A DNA stretch of 64,000 nt from Acidobacteriaceae bacterium (GTDB lineage: Bacteria > Acidobacteriota > Terriglobia > Terriglobales > Acidobacteriaceae). The position numbers and the translations under genes are program-made. The DNA lies in NCBI GenBank assembly GCA_030038435.1, contig JASHOY010000377.1, forward strand, positions 1-64,000, written 5' to 3'. Position 1 is the first letter of the stretch. Each line of letters opens with the position of its first letter. Of the stretch, positions 27,730-36,232 are shown piece after piece. Below the pieces are notes generated by a model. The model had not been told where the DNA came from. It ran no database searches and was given only the letters and a program-made list of their open reading frames with translations.

Positions 27730-28086
27730 ATGGCACCGGGAAAACCAGAAAAGCCGATCGACTTGTTGCAAGGTACGCTGGATCTGCTGATCTTGAAGGC
27801 GGTCTCGCTGGGGCCACTGCATGGCTATGGAGTCCTATTGCGCATCCAGCAACTTTCTGGAGATGAGTTGGTCATCCAGCAGGGATCGCTATATCCCGCG
27901 CTTTACCGGCTGGAGCACCAGGGCGCCATCGCCAGCGAATGGGGTGAGAGTGAAAACAACCGAAGGGCGAAGTACTACAAACTTACGCGCGCAGGCAGAG
28001 AAAAGCTGAACGAAGAAACCAGGAAGTGGAATAAGATGGCCGGCATTATTGGAGACATTCTGCGAGCGGTGCCGGAGGGAGCATGA
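27730..28086 (+). CDS. PadR family transcriptional regulator (ADOP-linked)
   Basis: This is a 118-residue winged-helix repressor. The ATG at 27730 follows GAGGAGAAGAAG; the ORF-track start is six codons upstream. The sequence DLLQGTLDLLILKAVSLGPLHGYGVLLRIQQLSG is the classic PadR N-terminus. The recognition part is LVIQQGSLYPALYRLEHQGAIASEWGESENNRRAKYYKLT, and a C-terminal helix EKLNEETRKWNKMAGIIGDIL serves for dimerisation. The gene overlaps the permease gene by four bases (ATGA). PadR-ADOP pairs are typical of Acidobacteria, where the regulator is thought to control the permease. The inducing signal is unknown. Confidence 0.92.
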   Translation: MAPGKPEKPIDLLQGTLDLLILKAVSLGPLHGYGVLLRIQQLSGDELVIQQGSLYPALYRLEHQGAIASEWGESENNRRAKYYKLTRAGREKLNEETRKWNKMAGIIGDILRAVPEGA

Positions 28087-30860
28087 GTCTAAAGTCATTG
28101 ATCGCTCGCCTGGTTTCGCAAATATGTTCATGGTTTCGCGCCGCATTTCACCGCCGCGAGTTAGAAGAGCGAATGGAATCCGAGCTGGCCTGCCATGTCG
28201 AGATTCTAGCCGACGATCTGGCTCGCTCGGGTCTGGGCCCGGAAGAAGCTGCGAGGCGGGCCCGCATTGCCGTGGGCCCGCTATTGAAGCACAAGGAAGA
28301 GATGCGTGCGTCGCTCGGCCTGCGGTGGTGGGATCAGCTTTGGGCCGACGTGCGCTACGCGTTGAGAATCCTGCGCAAGACTCCGGGGTTCACGGCGGTT
28401 GCAGTCATTTCTCTGGCGCTTGGAATCGGAGCTAACACGGCAATCTTCACGGCTGCACAACACATGTTGCTCGATCGCCTTCAGGCTTCGGATCCCGAGC
28501 AGTTGCGAATGTTCTATTGGAGCGAACCGCGGCAGGGCGTTGTCGACGATATGTGGGGCTTTTGGGATGATCTTCCCGGCGGCGGCCAGCTATCTTCGTC
28601 CTTTTCTTATCCGGTGTATGAACAGTTGCGTCGTCAGAACTCGTCCCTCGCCGATGTGATGGCGTTCAAGCCCTATGGAGAGATGACCGTAACTATCGGC
28701 GGAGATGCTCATGCATTGGAAGCCGAGATGGTGTCGGGCAACTTTTACTCCGTATTGGGAGTAAGCCCAAAACTGGGGCGAGCCATTCAGGAATCGGATG
28801 ACGGTCCGATAGGCAGCGGCCCGGTAGTGACAATCAGCGACCGTCTCTGGACAGAACGTTTCGGACGATCTCCGAATGTGATCGGGAAGGTCATTCGGGT
28901 GAACTCCATTCCGATGACCATCATTGGAGTGAACCCGCCCGGTTTCACGGGAGCATACTCGGCACAGAATTCACCGGACATTTTTTTGCCGTTCAGCATG
29001 CAGCCCATCGTCGCACCCCAGGGCTCCAACCGGCCCTGGACGCCATCACTGTTGACCAATCAGAAATTGTGGTGGGTCCTGATCATGGGCCGCGTCAAGC
29101 CCGACGTTCCAACCTCCACGGCCGAGGCATCGCTGAACGTGATTCTGAACGCGGCGGTGCGCGCGACGATGCCCGTCGGCAAAGGCGCCCAGGTTCCCCA
29201 TTTACTGTTGCGCGACGGAAGCCGCGGACAGTATCCCTACGTCGAAGGATTCCAAAAACCGATTCTGGTGCTCATGACACTCAGCGGCCTGGTGCTGCTG
29301 CTGGCGTGTACCAATCTCGCCAACCTGCTGTTGGCGCGGGCAGGCGCGCGGAAGCGGGAGACCAGCACGCGGCTTGCGCTTGGGGCAAGCCGCGTGCGCA
29401 TCCTTGGCCAGATGTTGACTGAGAGCCTCATGCTTTCCCTGACCGGTGGGGCAGGAGGTCTTTTGCTTGCATGGGGAATGCGAAATGCCGTGCCGCGATT
29501 GATGTCGACGGCGTGGGCGCCGCCGGCCTTTTCAGCAAGATTCAGCTGGCCGATCTTCGTGTTTGCGATAGCCATTTCCATCTTGACAGGCATCATCTTC
29601 GGACTTGCTCCGGCATGGCAGGCATCGCGCGTCCAGGTGGGATCGAGTCTGAAGGACAGTGGACAGACAATTATGCACCGCAGCCGTGGGCTGGCAGGAA
29701 GAGCAATTGTCATTCTTCAAGTGGCGCTCTCGTTGTTGTTGGTATTCGGAGCCGGGTTGTTTGTGCGGTCACTGGTGCACCTCGAGCGGACGCCGCTGGG
29801 CTTCCGCTCACACAACCTGCTACTGTTCGAGGTTGAACTCCCGGAGAAGCTTTATCCCAAGACCGCCAGTACGGTCATTCTGCACCGTCTTCAGGAACGG
29901 CTTTCTGCCGTCCCCGGGGCAAAGAGTCTGACGCTGACCCGCGTGCCGCTGATCTCGGGCAATGCCAGCAACTCCACGTTTGTTCCCGAAGGGCAGCAGC
30001 GGAAGCCCAAGGGAAACCCGAGCGTACTGATGAACGACGTTGGAGAACACTTCTTTTCAACCTTCGGCATTCCCATCGTCGCGGGCCGCGGCTTCGACAC
30101 GCGGGATACACCAGCTTCGCAAAAAGTTGCTGTGGTCAATGAAACCCTGGCAAAGAACTACTATCCCAATGTGGACCCTATTGGCAGGACATTCCAAGCG
30201 GGTTTGAACCATCCGGTCACGATGCAGATTGTGGGTGTTTGCGGAGACGCCCGATATTACCGCGTCGAAAGAAAGGTAGAGCCCACCTTCTATGCGCCGT
30301 ACTGGCAAACGGATGGCATTCGCGGCGCCACATTCGCCATTGCGACACGACTCGAAGGCCAGACTCTGCTACCGTCACTGCGGGACGCGGTCCGTGAGAT
30401 CGATCCGAATCTGCCCATGTTGAACGTGCGCACGCAAGACGAGCAGATCGCAGCTAATCTGCAACCGGAACGCATCTTCGCAGTGCTCACCAGCGCCTTT
30501 GGCGTGTTGGCACTGATACTGGCCTGCATAGGAATTTACGGGATTATGGCGTACACCGTCGTGCAGCGGACGAACGAGATTGGTGTCCGCCTGGCTTTGG
30601 GCGCTGTACCGCGGCAGATCCTGGAAATGATCCTGAGAGATGCGTCGCAGATGTCGATCGCGGGAATCATGATCGGAGTTACGTTCTCGCTCTTGTTCGC
30701 ACGCTTCATCCGATCGATACTCTTTGGCATCACAGCGACCGACCCGGTCACTCTCTCTGCTGCCGCCCTGGTTTTGCTTTTGGTAGCGCTTGGAGCAAGT
30801 TTGGTTCCTGCTCAAAGGGCCGCCGGCGTCCAGCCCACGGAGGCGCTGCGACACGAATAG
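28083..30860 (+). CDS. ADOP family ATPase-less ABC permease (MacB/FtsX-like)
   Basis: This 925-residue membrane protein is of the acidobacterial duplicated orphan permease type. An N-terminal extension of about 90 residues (REL EERMESELACHVEIL) precedes a first transmembrane helix, FTAVAVISLALGIGANTAIF. A MacB-type periplasmic domain follows (NFYSVLGVSPKLGRAI near 220), then FtsX permease domain one (LVLLLACTNLANLLLARAGARKRE near 400), a second periplasmic domain, and FtsX domain two (GIYGIMAYTVVQRTNEIGVRLALGAVPRQ near 820). It ends in QPTEALRHE. No ATPase gene is adjacent, as is usual for this family. The substrate is unknown; MacB relatives act in export or envelope signalling. It is translationally coupled to the PadR gene. 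Confidence 0.92.
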   Translation: MSLKSLIARLVSQICSWFRAAFHRRELEERMESELACHVEILADDLARSGLGPEEAARRARIAVGPLLKHKEEMRASLGLRWWDQLWADVRYALRILRKTPGFTAVAVISLALGIGANTAIFTAAQHMLLDRLQASDPEQLRMFYWSEPRQGVVDDMWGFWDDLPGGGQLSSSFSYPVYEQLRRQNSSLADVMAFKPYGEMTVTIGGDAHALEAEMVSGNFYSVLGVSPKLGRAIQESDDGPIGSGPVVTISDRLWTERFGRSPNVIGKVIRVNSIPMTIIGVNPPGFTGAYSAQNSPDIFLPFSMQPIVAPQGSNRPWTPSLLTNQKLWWVLIMGRVKPDVPTSTAEASLNVILNAAVRATMPVGKGAQVPHLLLRDGSRGQYPYVEGFQKPILVLMTLSGLVLLLACTNLANLLLARAGARKRETSTRLALGASRVRILGQMLTESLMLSLTGGAGGLLLAWGMRNAVPRLMSTAWAPPAFSARFSWPIFVFAIAISILTGIIFGLAPAWQASRVQVGSSLKDSGQTIMHRSRGLAGRAIVILQVALSLLLVFGAGLFVRSLVHLERTPLGFRSHNLLLFEVELPEKLYPKTASTVILHRLQERLSAVPGAKSLTLTRVPLISGNASNSTFVPEGQQRKPKGNPSVLMNDVGEHFFSTFGIPIVAGRGFDTRDTPASQKVAVVNETLAKNYYPNVDPIGRTFQAGLNHPVTMQIVGVCGDARYYRVERKVEPTFYAPYWQTDGIRGATFAIATRLEGQTLLPSLRDAVREIDPNLPMLNVRTQDEQIAANLQPERIFAVLTSAFGVLALILACIGIYGIMAYTVVQRTNEIGVRLALGAVPRQILEMILRDASQMSIAGIMIGVTFSLLFARFIRSILFGITATDPVTLSAAALVLLLVALGASLVPAQRAAGVQPTEALRHE

Positions 30861-31580
30861 GCTCGTCTAAACCCTGACGTCCTCGTGCCCAACTTCGGAA
30901 TGTCTGTAAAGAGCCGGCAGCGAGTTTTCGAGGAGACGTTCGATGAGGAAGCGCACCCAGCGTCCCGCAATGCCGGCAACCGCTCAGGTATCTTTACTGC
31001 GGATGTTGCGTACTTTCTAACGCGACGATGGGCGGTTAACCGCTCAAAACTCGGGGTCTCGGGCCATCAAGCCATGCTTGAATAAGCTTTGTGCCCAGTT
31101 CGGACCAGTCTGGCGATGCGATATTCTTGCCAGTAAAACTGCTCTGGATGGAGAGAATCGCATGCGAGTTGCTGATCTGACGATAGTGTTTGGCTGCCTA
31201 TTAATGATTGCTGCGGGTCAGCAGGCCCAGGCGCCGCCGGCTAAGCTCAAGATCATGACTCAGACTGTGGCTAGCCTTGTCGGCGGACGCGTGCGGTACG
31301 GCCTCTTGCCAGAATCTGGACGCCGGGCTGGGCGCTGGACCGCCATCTGGCGAGAAGCCCGTCCAGGCGAGCCATCCTGCTTCGAGTCAGTACAGCGCGG
31401 TCCCGGAGTGATTTGCCCTGTTAACCGGCATTTGACGTTCAGCGATAGGGGCTTTGGTCAACAACCGCCGGCTTTCGGTGCAGATTTGTCCCCCGGAAGG
31501 TGGGCATGACTTTCAAGCCGACGGCCATCCCTCAGAGCCCGGCCACGAGCTTCAATCCGGCAGATTTATCGTTTGACCTG
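30861..31580. other. Mostly non-coding stretch in the island with a GCGGTTAACCGC palindrome
   Basis: This 0.7-kb gap holds one weak ORF (next entry) and the perfect palindrome GCGGTTAACCGC at 31032-31043, followed by TCAAAAC. The same palindrome and flank (TCAGAAC) occur at the end of the rbfA duplication (35324-35335). The rest is unremarkable. Confidence 0.55.
31162..31509 (+). pseudogene. Possible remnant of a secreted protein gene
   Basis: From the ATG at 31162 (GGAGAGAATCGC upstream) the frame encodes a good signal peptide, MRVADLTIVFGCLLMIAAGQQAQA. This is followed by a short stretch that quickly becomes Arg/Gly-rich and unfolded-looking (ESGRRAGRWTAIWREARPGEP), ending after 115 residues. 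The combination of a real export signal with a nonsense-like remainder suggests a truncated or frameshifted secreted protein. I recognise no family. It may also be a chance ORF. Confidence 0.3.
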
Positions 31581-32306
31581 TTATCCGGTGCGCTGGCCGG
31601 TTACCACATACCAAGGCTCGGTCGAAGGCGGATGATCTGCCACGGCATGGACGTCAGCCAAATCGGCCGTCCTCACTTCTGTGAATCCGGCTGCGCGCAT
31701 CAGTTCTGCAGCCTGCTCTACTCGATTCCACTTCATGGCGGGAAGCAACTCGCGGGTCTGCTCGGTGTAGTGACTCTCGAAGAAATCGACGCGCTCCTCC
31801 GGCATCGGCTGCACGAACCAGAATCCATCTATGGCTATAACGCAACCGTTTGGCCGCAGCAGGCGAAGCCAGTTAGCGAGGGCGACCTCTGGCCGGCGCA
31901 GCGTCCACAGCAAGTGTCGGCAGACAATCGCGTCCTGACTCGCTTCGGCGAATGGCGGCGCCACAGCGTCGGCTAATTGGAAACTGGCCTTCAGACCGCG
32001 TCGATCCGCCTCTTTGCGCGCCTCGTCGAGCATTCCTGACGACAGATCAATGCCGATGACCCGGTGGCCTATCTGGCTTGCCGTGAGAGCGACGAAGCCC
32101 GTACCTGTTCCTATATCAAGCACGTCGGCTGGTGGTGGCGGCAGAAGTCTTCCGATCGCTCGAATCCATGCATGGTGTTCAGCGCTGCCGAGGCTCGGTA
32201 CGTTGCTTGGATCGGCATTATAGAAAGGTGCGACGGTGCTCCAAAAGGTTGTGATCCTTTCCTGCGCATGGCTATCGTTTGTCGGATTCACAGTCATACC
32301 ACTCAT
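31581..32306 (-). CDS. Class I SAM-dependent methyltransferase
   Basis: This is a UbiE/Methyltransf_11-type enzyme of about 241 residues from the ATG at 32306. Other starts are possible: an ATG three codons downstream or a TTG upstream. Motif I is VLDIGTGTGFVALTASQIGHRVIGIDLSSGML near residue 60, the SAM-binding glycine loop with the acidic ribose ligand. Motif II/III follow as QLADAVAPPF and WLRLLRPNGCVIAIDGFWFV. The C-terminal part (ERVDFFESHYTEQTRELLPAMKWNRVEQAAELMRAAGF) would contact the acceptor. The acceptor is unknown. The start overlaps the end of the upstream AraC regulator gene, so the two are co-transcribed, which suggests a small regulated methyltransferase operon. Confidence 0.88.
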   Translation of the reverse strand: MSGMTVNPTNDSHAQERITTFWSTVAPFYNADPSNVPSLGSAEHHAWIRAIGRLLPPPPADVLDIGTGTGFVALTASQIGHRVIGIDLSSGMLDEARKEADRRGLKASFQLADAVAPPFAEASQDAIVCRHLLWTLRRPEVALANWLRLLRPNGCVIAIDGFWFVQPMPEERVDFFESHYTEQTRELLPAMKWNRVEQAAELMRAAGFTEVRTADLADVHAVADHPPSTEPWYVVTGQRTG

Positions 32307-33138
32307 TGTCGCTACCCCCAAGCTCGTAGTCTTGTAAAAATGGGAGATCGCGAGTCACCCATGCTCTCGGGGAACATCCGGCAAGGGCAAACCATTCGCG
32401 CGTCAAATGCGCCTGATCGTAGTAACCGCACCGCATGGCGACGTGAGCCAGACTCAGCCGATGGTCCGCGATCAGACGGCACGCGCGCTCGAAGCGGAAC
32501 ACTCGGGCAGCCAATTTTGGCGCGACACCGATCACGTCTCGAAATCGCTCACTAAAATGCCGCCGGCTATAACCGATTTCATCCGCCAGCTGCTGCACCC
32601 GGACAGACCCATGGCTTTTCGCCAACTGTTCCCACGCCCACGAGATCTCTGGCTGCGCATTGGATGAATCGATCCTTGATGCAAACGCCCGGTCAAGGAT
32701 AGCGAAGCGCTGATGCCAGCTGTCCGCGCGAAGAAGCATCTCGAGGAGTTCCTCGGCCCGGTTCCCCCAGACGTCGGAGAGATTGAGAACGAGGGCTGCT
32801 ATTTCGGCGCTTGCCACACCCAGGATTGCTCGAACTCCGAGCGGTTTGATAAAAACATGCAATCCAAATGCATTATCCTCCTGCCGCACCATCGCAGGGC
32901 GAACTTGCAGACCGCTCACCAATGCCGCTAAGACCGAGGGCTGTTGCGTCAAGTTTGGCATTTTCATTACTTCGATCGGACCGCCCAGGCTGATAATCAA
33001 ATCGATGCCACTTGAGGGCAGCCCGAAGTGGACGCCCGAAGGCAATCCGGACACCCGATAGCCCGCGTATTGAGTGATAAAAGGACGTAGGGCTGGAGAT
33101 GGATGGACTACCGCCGTATCCCCGATGAGGTCGCTCAT
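32272..33138 (-). CDS. AraC family transcriptional regulator
   Basis: This 288-residue regulator has an N-terminal sensor-like domain (HPSPALRPFITQYAGYRVSGLP, of the kind found in many AraC proteins with a cupin-like or unclassified effector domain). Its C-terminal DNA-binding domain carries two helix-turn-helix units: VRVQQLADEIGYSRRHFSERFRDVIGVAPK near residue 195, and LSLAHVAMRCGYYDQAHLTREWFALAGCSPRAWV near 240. Its 3' end overlaps the methyltransferase gene by 35 bases, so it is likely to control that operon or respond to a related signal. AraC proteins usually activate; the inducer is unknown. Confidence 0.9.
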   Translation of the reverse strand: MSDLIGDTAVVHPSPALRPFITQYAGYRVSGLPSGVHFGLPSSGIDLIISLGGPIEVMKMPNLTQQPSVLAALVSGLQVRPAMVRQEDNAFGLHVFIKPLGVRAILGVASAEIAALVLNLSDVWGNRAEELLEMLLRADSWHQRFAILDRAFASRIDSSNAQPEISWAWEQLAKSHGSVRVQQLADEIGYSRRHFSERFRDVIGVAPKLAARVFRFERACRLIADHRLSLAHVAMRCGYYDQAHLTREWFALAGCSPRAWVTRDLPFLQDYELGGSDNEWYDCESDKR

Positions 33139-33446
33139 GAGATGGCTTTGCTCCTCTAAGATCCATTCTCTCCAATCTCACCGGCTGGACAAGAGAGGCG
33201 GTCTTGCATACCTCGACGAGTCCGGCCCTCGCAAAATGCCTAGCGCTTAAATCTATCTTCTCCTTCTGTTGGCTCCGATCTTCGAAGAGGGCATCATCGC
33301 CAATTCGGGTTTCCAGCCCGCCGCGAGCTGGAAACGTGCCTTGGCCTGAAGGCGTCAACCGACACCCGAGAGTCAGAATTGGTCGCCACTAGCCGCTCCG
33401 AGGCCGCCACGACATTTTGGTCATCCACAACCACTCGTCGCTCGCC
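33139..33446. other. Convergence-free spacer in the island, nothing recognised
   Basis: This 308-base gap lies upstream of the AraC gene and downstream of the lipoprotein gene. It should hold the AraC promoter. No repeat, palindrome or gene stands out. Confidence 0.35.
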
Positions 33447-34595
33447 CTACCACATCGTCAGAGTCACGTTATCGACCCACTCGTGGAGTGGAGTAGCGGT
33501 GGGATCCTGGTCCAGCTGGTATTGGATGCCGATCATATCCGGCCAAGTGGTGGCATTGTAGTTCCAAACCTGATTAAATCCGTAGGCTTTGCCATCGAAG
33601 ACCAGCGTGTCGTAGCGATACTGCGTGGAACTGATGCGCTCGTAATACCACTGAACGTGGTGCCAGCCCGGCGTCCAGTGCGGACAAGAGATTCCATTGA
33701 GAATCCAACGATCGCCCTGGCTATCCCACGTGGACCAGTAGCCGTCTCCAAAGTCGCACTGGCTGCCGAGCATAAATTCCTTGCCCCCGAGAACCTGCCA
33801 CAGATCGAACTCCGAGGCCCAGAAGTGGGCTTCGGCAGCGGGGTCGTGATAGACCCAGAAGTCCCACAAAAAATGGGAATCGGAACTGGTGCCCAACATC
33901 GTATCCATAAACAGCACGTTGGTCCAGGACGGCCCGTCGGCATACATCTCGAGGCTGCTGCCACTCAGCGAGGGCTGGCTTTGGAAGGGCGCCATCCAGT
34001 AGTTGCCGGTGGTGTTCGTGCCAGCCGCGCACAGGCTGCAGATGCTCCAGTCGTCGGTGTCGTTCTGCATCTCGGTTAGCACCTGTGCGTTTGCCGGTGG
34101 AGTCGGCAGCACGGTACTGCTCGGCGGCGGGGGGCCAACTTGGATCAGCCTAATTTCAGATCTGTTGGAATCGCCCGCGGCGTCGGACACGCTTGCCCAA
34201 AGAAGATGCTGGCCAGTGGGAATACTAATCTCTTGGGAGATGGAACTCGCAGCAGTATCTGTCTGATACACGGCTTGACCGTCGAGGCAAACTGTCCACT
34301 GGTTAATGGTCGCGGTGGTATATGCGGTTGCATTCACCTGGACATTGCTTGGATTCTCACCCGGTGAGGGACTTTGCAGCCAAATGCCGGTTACCGTGCC
34401 ATTTTGGTTGTTATATCCAGATCCAGTTCCGCCGCATGCCGAACTGCTGCCGCTCCCCGATCCGCCGCCACTTCCGGATCCCCCGCCAGAGACCGGGCTA
34501 CCGCTAGCCGTAGTTGTCGTCGAACCGCCGCACCCGACGATCACCAGGACTTGGAGTGCTAATGTGAAGGAGCAAAGAAAGGATACCCGGAACAT
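33447..34595 (-). CDS. Secreted lipoprotein with a low-complexity linker and lectin-like C-terminal domain
   Basis: From the ATG at 34595 the 382-residue product begins with a lipoprotein signal peptide (MFRVSFLCSFTLALQVLVIVGC, lipobox VIVGC). A Gly/Ser-rich linker (VSGGGSGSGGGSGSGSSS) follows, then an Ig-like or Big-like beta domain (about 70-160, ending LLWASVSDAAGDSNRSEIRLIQVG). The large Trp/Tyr-rich domain (about 175-382; WVYHDPAAEAHFWASEFDLWQVLGG and WTPGWHHVQWYYERI) is reminiscent of concanavalin-like or laminarinase-like jelly-roll folds. I cannot see a clear catalytic Glu motif, so binding rather than hydrolysis is possible. It would be surface- or periplasm-anchored. It is cargo of the rbfA-linked island, with no close partner gene. 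Confidence 0.75.
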   Translation of the reverse strand: MFRVSFLCSFTLALQVLVIVGCGGSTTTTASGSPVSGGGSGSGGGSGSGSSSACGGTGSGYNNQNGTVTGIWLQSPSPGENPSNVQVNATAYTTATINQWTVCLDGQAVYQTDTAASSISQEISIPTGQHLLWASVSDAAGDSNRSEIRLIQVGPPPPSSTVLPTPPANAQVLTEMQNDTDDWSICSLCAAGTNTTGNYWMAPFQSQPSLSGSSLEMYADGPSWTNVLFMDTMLGTSSDSHFLWDFWVYHDPAAEAHFWASEFDLWQVLGGKEFMLGSQCDFGDGYWSTWDSQGDRWILNGISCPHWTPGWHHVQWYYERISSTQYRYDTLVFDGKAYGFNQVWNYNATTWPDMIGIQYQLDQDPTATPLHEWVDNVTLTMW

Positions 34596-34916
34596 GGGGA
34601 ACTCCCGATCTGCACATGTGAGATGCGGCGCGCCCGGTTTGTTCTGTCTCAAGGTGACAGCGATATTCGGCTACCCCGGGTTCGTGCCGGTTCTTCATTC
34701 TGTCCGAATAGACGGCGACCACGCGCAAAGAATGCTCGCTAAGGCGAAGACAAGCTTCTCGGGATTGGTGCGGTTTATTGGCGTATTATCGCCGAGTATC
34801 AAATCGAGCGCCGATTTGAGCGTCTGTCGCTCGATGAGGCCAGGCCCTGAGGTCAGCAGCTGATTCCAATGCCAGCGGGCTCCCCTCTGCCGATGGCTGT
34901 CTCGGTATGCGCCGGA
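34596..34916. other. Spacer between the island lipoprotein and the rbfA duplicate
   Basis: This 321-base gap should contain the lipoprotein promoter. I see no gene, repeat or clear inverted repeat; the plus-strand ORF 34306-34863 is mostly a shadow of the lipoprotein gene. Confidence 0.35.
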
Positions 34917-35183
34917 TCACGAACGCAGACCGGCCAGGATCGTCTTGCAGTCCTCGAGTCCGGCGACAGTGTCGGCCTCTGTCTGCGCGATGTTTTTCGA
35001 AGCGCTGTCTGCCGCGACGTAAACACGCGCCGATTTTCCGCCCGGATTCAGCGCGACTTCGCTCACGTGACAGAGGCCGATGCGCGGGTCAGAAAGTTCG
35101 CCCTCGATCATGGTCCCAATCTCCACGCGCAGGGTTTCGGCTACACGCTCCTCGTGATGTTTTCTTCCGCGATGCTCGGGCAT
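34917..35183 (-). pseudogene. Truncated second copy of rbfA (5' half only)
   Basis: The first 76 residues are almost identical to intact RbfA at 26101-26523: MPEHRGRKHHEERVAE, then T for I, and R-to-K and V-to-A changes further on. After VAGLED the frame leaves the rbfA sequence and ends with CKTILAGLRS and a stop. The KH motif half is missing, so the product should not be functional as RbfA. The loss point coincides with the left end of the 377-base direct repeat (34952). Sequence similarity this high implies a recent duplication. It could still be expressed, since the upstream leader was copied with it. Confidence 0.9.
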
Positions 35184-35328
35184 GGCGCCCTCCCGTGCTG
35201 AGGTGAACCAATCAGGATAACAGTGGGAACGGACGGCCGACGCCGGCGTTTGGCCCAGTTTTGGAGAGCGCAGGCAGGAACGGCATCGCAGGGCCGGCGA
35301 CTGGATGTCGACGGGAAGGGTTGGCGGT
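34952..35328. repeat. 377-bp direct repeat, copy 2 (rbfA 5' half plus leader)
   Basis: This is identical in length to copy 1 at 26292-26668 with about 11 substitutions. The right boundary falls inside a palindrome: both copies share GGCGGT, but here the sequence continues as GCGGTTAACCGCTCA, whereas copy 1 continues CATCTGCCCGC. Confidence 0.95.
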
Positions 35329-35395
35329 TAACCGCTCAGAACGGGAAGCTTTCCCAGAAAAGTCAAACATCGAACAACGCGATTGCATCGTTGCG

Positions 35396-35908
35396 CTAAT
35401 TCTCCAAGTTTTCGTCAAGCCACTGCTGACCATCGCGTTGTTGGTGAAACCTGACTACACATGTGTCTCTCAACGAATCAGGCTGATTTGCATCCATCGC
35501 CGACACAATCACGCGGAACCGGTTTCGGGGGCCACCATCATGCAGTCGCTTAGCCAACAGGAACGCAAAGTCGCATCCCAAACGAGCCAATTCGAAGAAG
35601 GGGATTTCTACGTCAAGGCAATCTTCGAGATGCAATTCGTTGATCGCGGTTTCAATTCCGGTTTCGTCGTATCGGCTCATCAAATCTGCGAGAAGAGAGG
35701 ATCTTGATACTGCGAGCAAGCGAAGTAGAGTCGCGCCGTTTCTTTCCTCGAATCCTGCGTCCAATAACTGATTCAGCGCGTCAGGAATCGGCATCGAACT
35801 TGGCTCGGTGAAGCTGGGGTCCCCGCCCAGAAGATGCAACATGGCATCGTTGTAATTGGACTTCATGGAGTGCGATAACCCAGTTCCGAACGGTTGGTCG
35901 GCGATCAT
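35396..35908 (-). CDS. Hypothetical protein
   Basis: I do not recognise this 170-residue protein. The ATG at 35908 has a ribosome site (TGAGGTA) just upstream. The sequence is mainly helical and acidic (DALNQLLDAGFEERNGATLLRLLAVSRSSLLADLMSRYDETGIETAINELHLEDCLDVEIPFFELARLG split over about residues 40-115). There are no signal peptide and no transmembrane segment, so it is probably cytoplasmic. Composition and length are plausible for a real gene. It lies 25 bases downstream of a PIN toxin-antitoxin operon on the same strand and may be co-transcribed or simply be another island cargo gene. Confidence 0.5.
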   Translation of the reverse strand: MIADQPFGTGLSHSMKSNYNDAMLHLLGGDPSFTEPSSMPIPDALNQLLDAGFEERNGATLLRLLAVSRSSLLADLMSRYDETGIETAINELHLEDCLDVEIPFFELARLGCDFAFLLAKRLHDGGPRNRFRVIVSAMDANQPDSLRDTCVVRFHQQRDGQQWLDENLEN

Positions 35909-35932
35909 TACCTCAGCGGCACGAGGGTCCCT

Positions 35933-36232
35933 TCACCTCGATCGCTTCTTGCGGTTAGAGGCGGACTTATCAAGCTTCTCCGGACCTGGGAGCTCATCGC
36001 CCTTCATCGGAGGATTTCCCCTTCCCATCCGACTTAGAATTTCGATTGCTTCCGGCATGTTGGCGCGACGCGCACGCTCGCGGAAAAACGTCTCAGCACG
36101 AATCGCGGAGACTTTTTCCGCCACCGCCACATTGATAAGTTGATTGAGGGCGACACCCTCCTCTTCAGCAGTTCTGCGGGCGTCGTCCAGCAGCGAGGGC
36201 TGCAGCCTAAGGGCAAAATTGCTCTTCCTCAT
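35933..36232 (-). CDS. Antitoxin of a PIN toxin pair (HicB/RHH-like)
   Basis: This 99-residue protein starts MRKSNFALRLQPSLLDDARRTAEEEGVALNQLINVAVAEKVSAIRAETFF. It is the strand-helix-helix pattern of ribbon-helix-helix antitoxins of the HicB-C/CopG kind. A Pro/Lys-rich tail (MGRGNPPMKGDELPGPEKLDKSASNRKKRSR) follows. Its start overlaps the end of the upstream toxin gene by four bases, so toxin is encoded first and antitoxin second. It should neutralise that toxin and probably autoregulate. Identification rests on the N-terminal pattern and the genomic pairing rather than on a named family. Confidence 0.7.
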   Translation of the reverse strand: MRKSNFALRLQPSLLDDARRTAEEEGVALNQLINVAVAEKVSAIRAETFFRERARRANMPEAIEILSRMGRGNPPMKGDELPGPEKLDKSASNRKKRSR

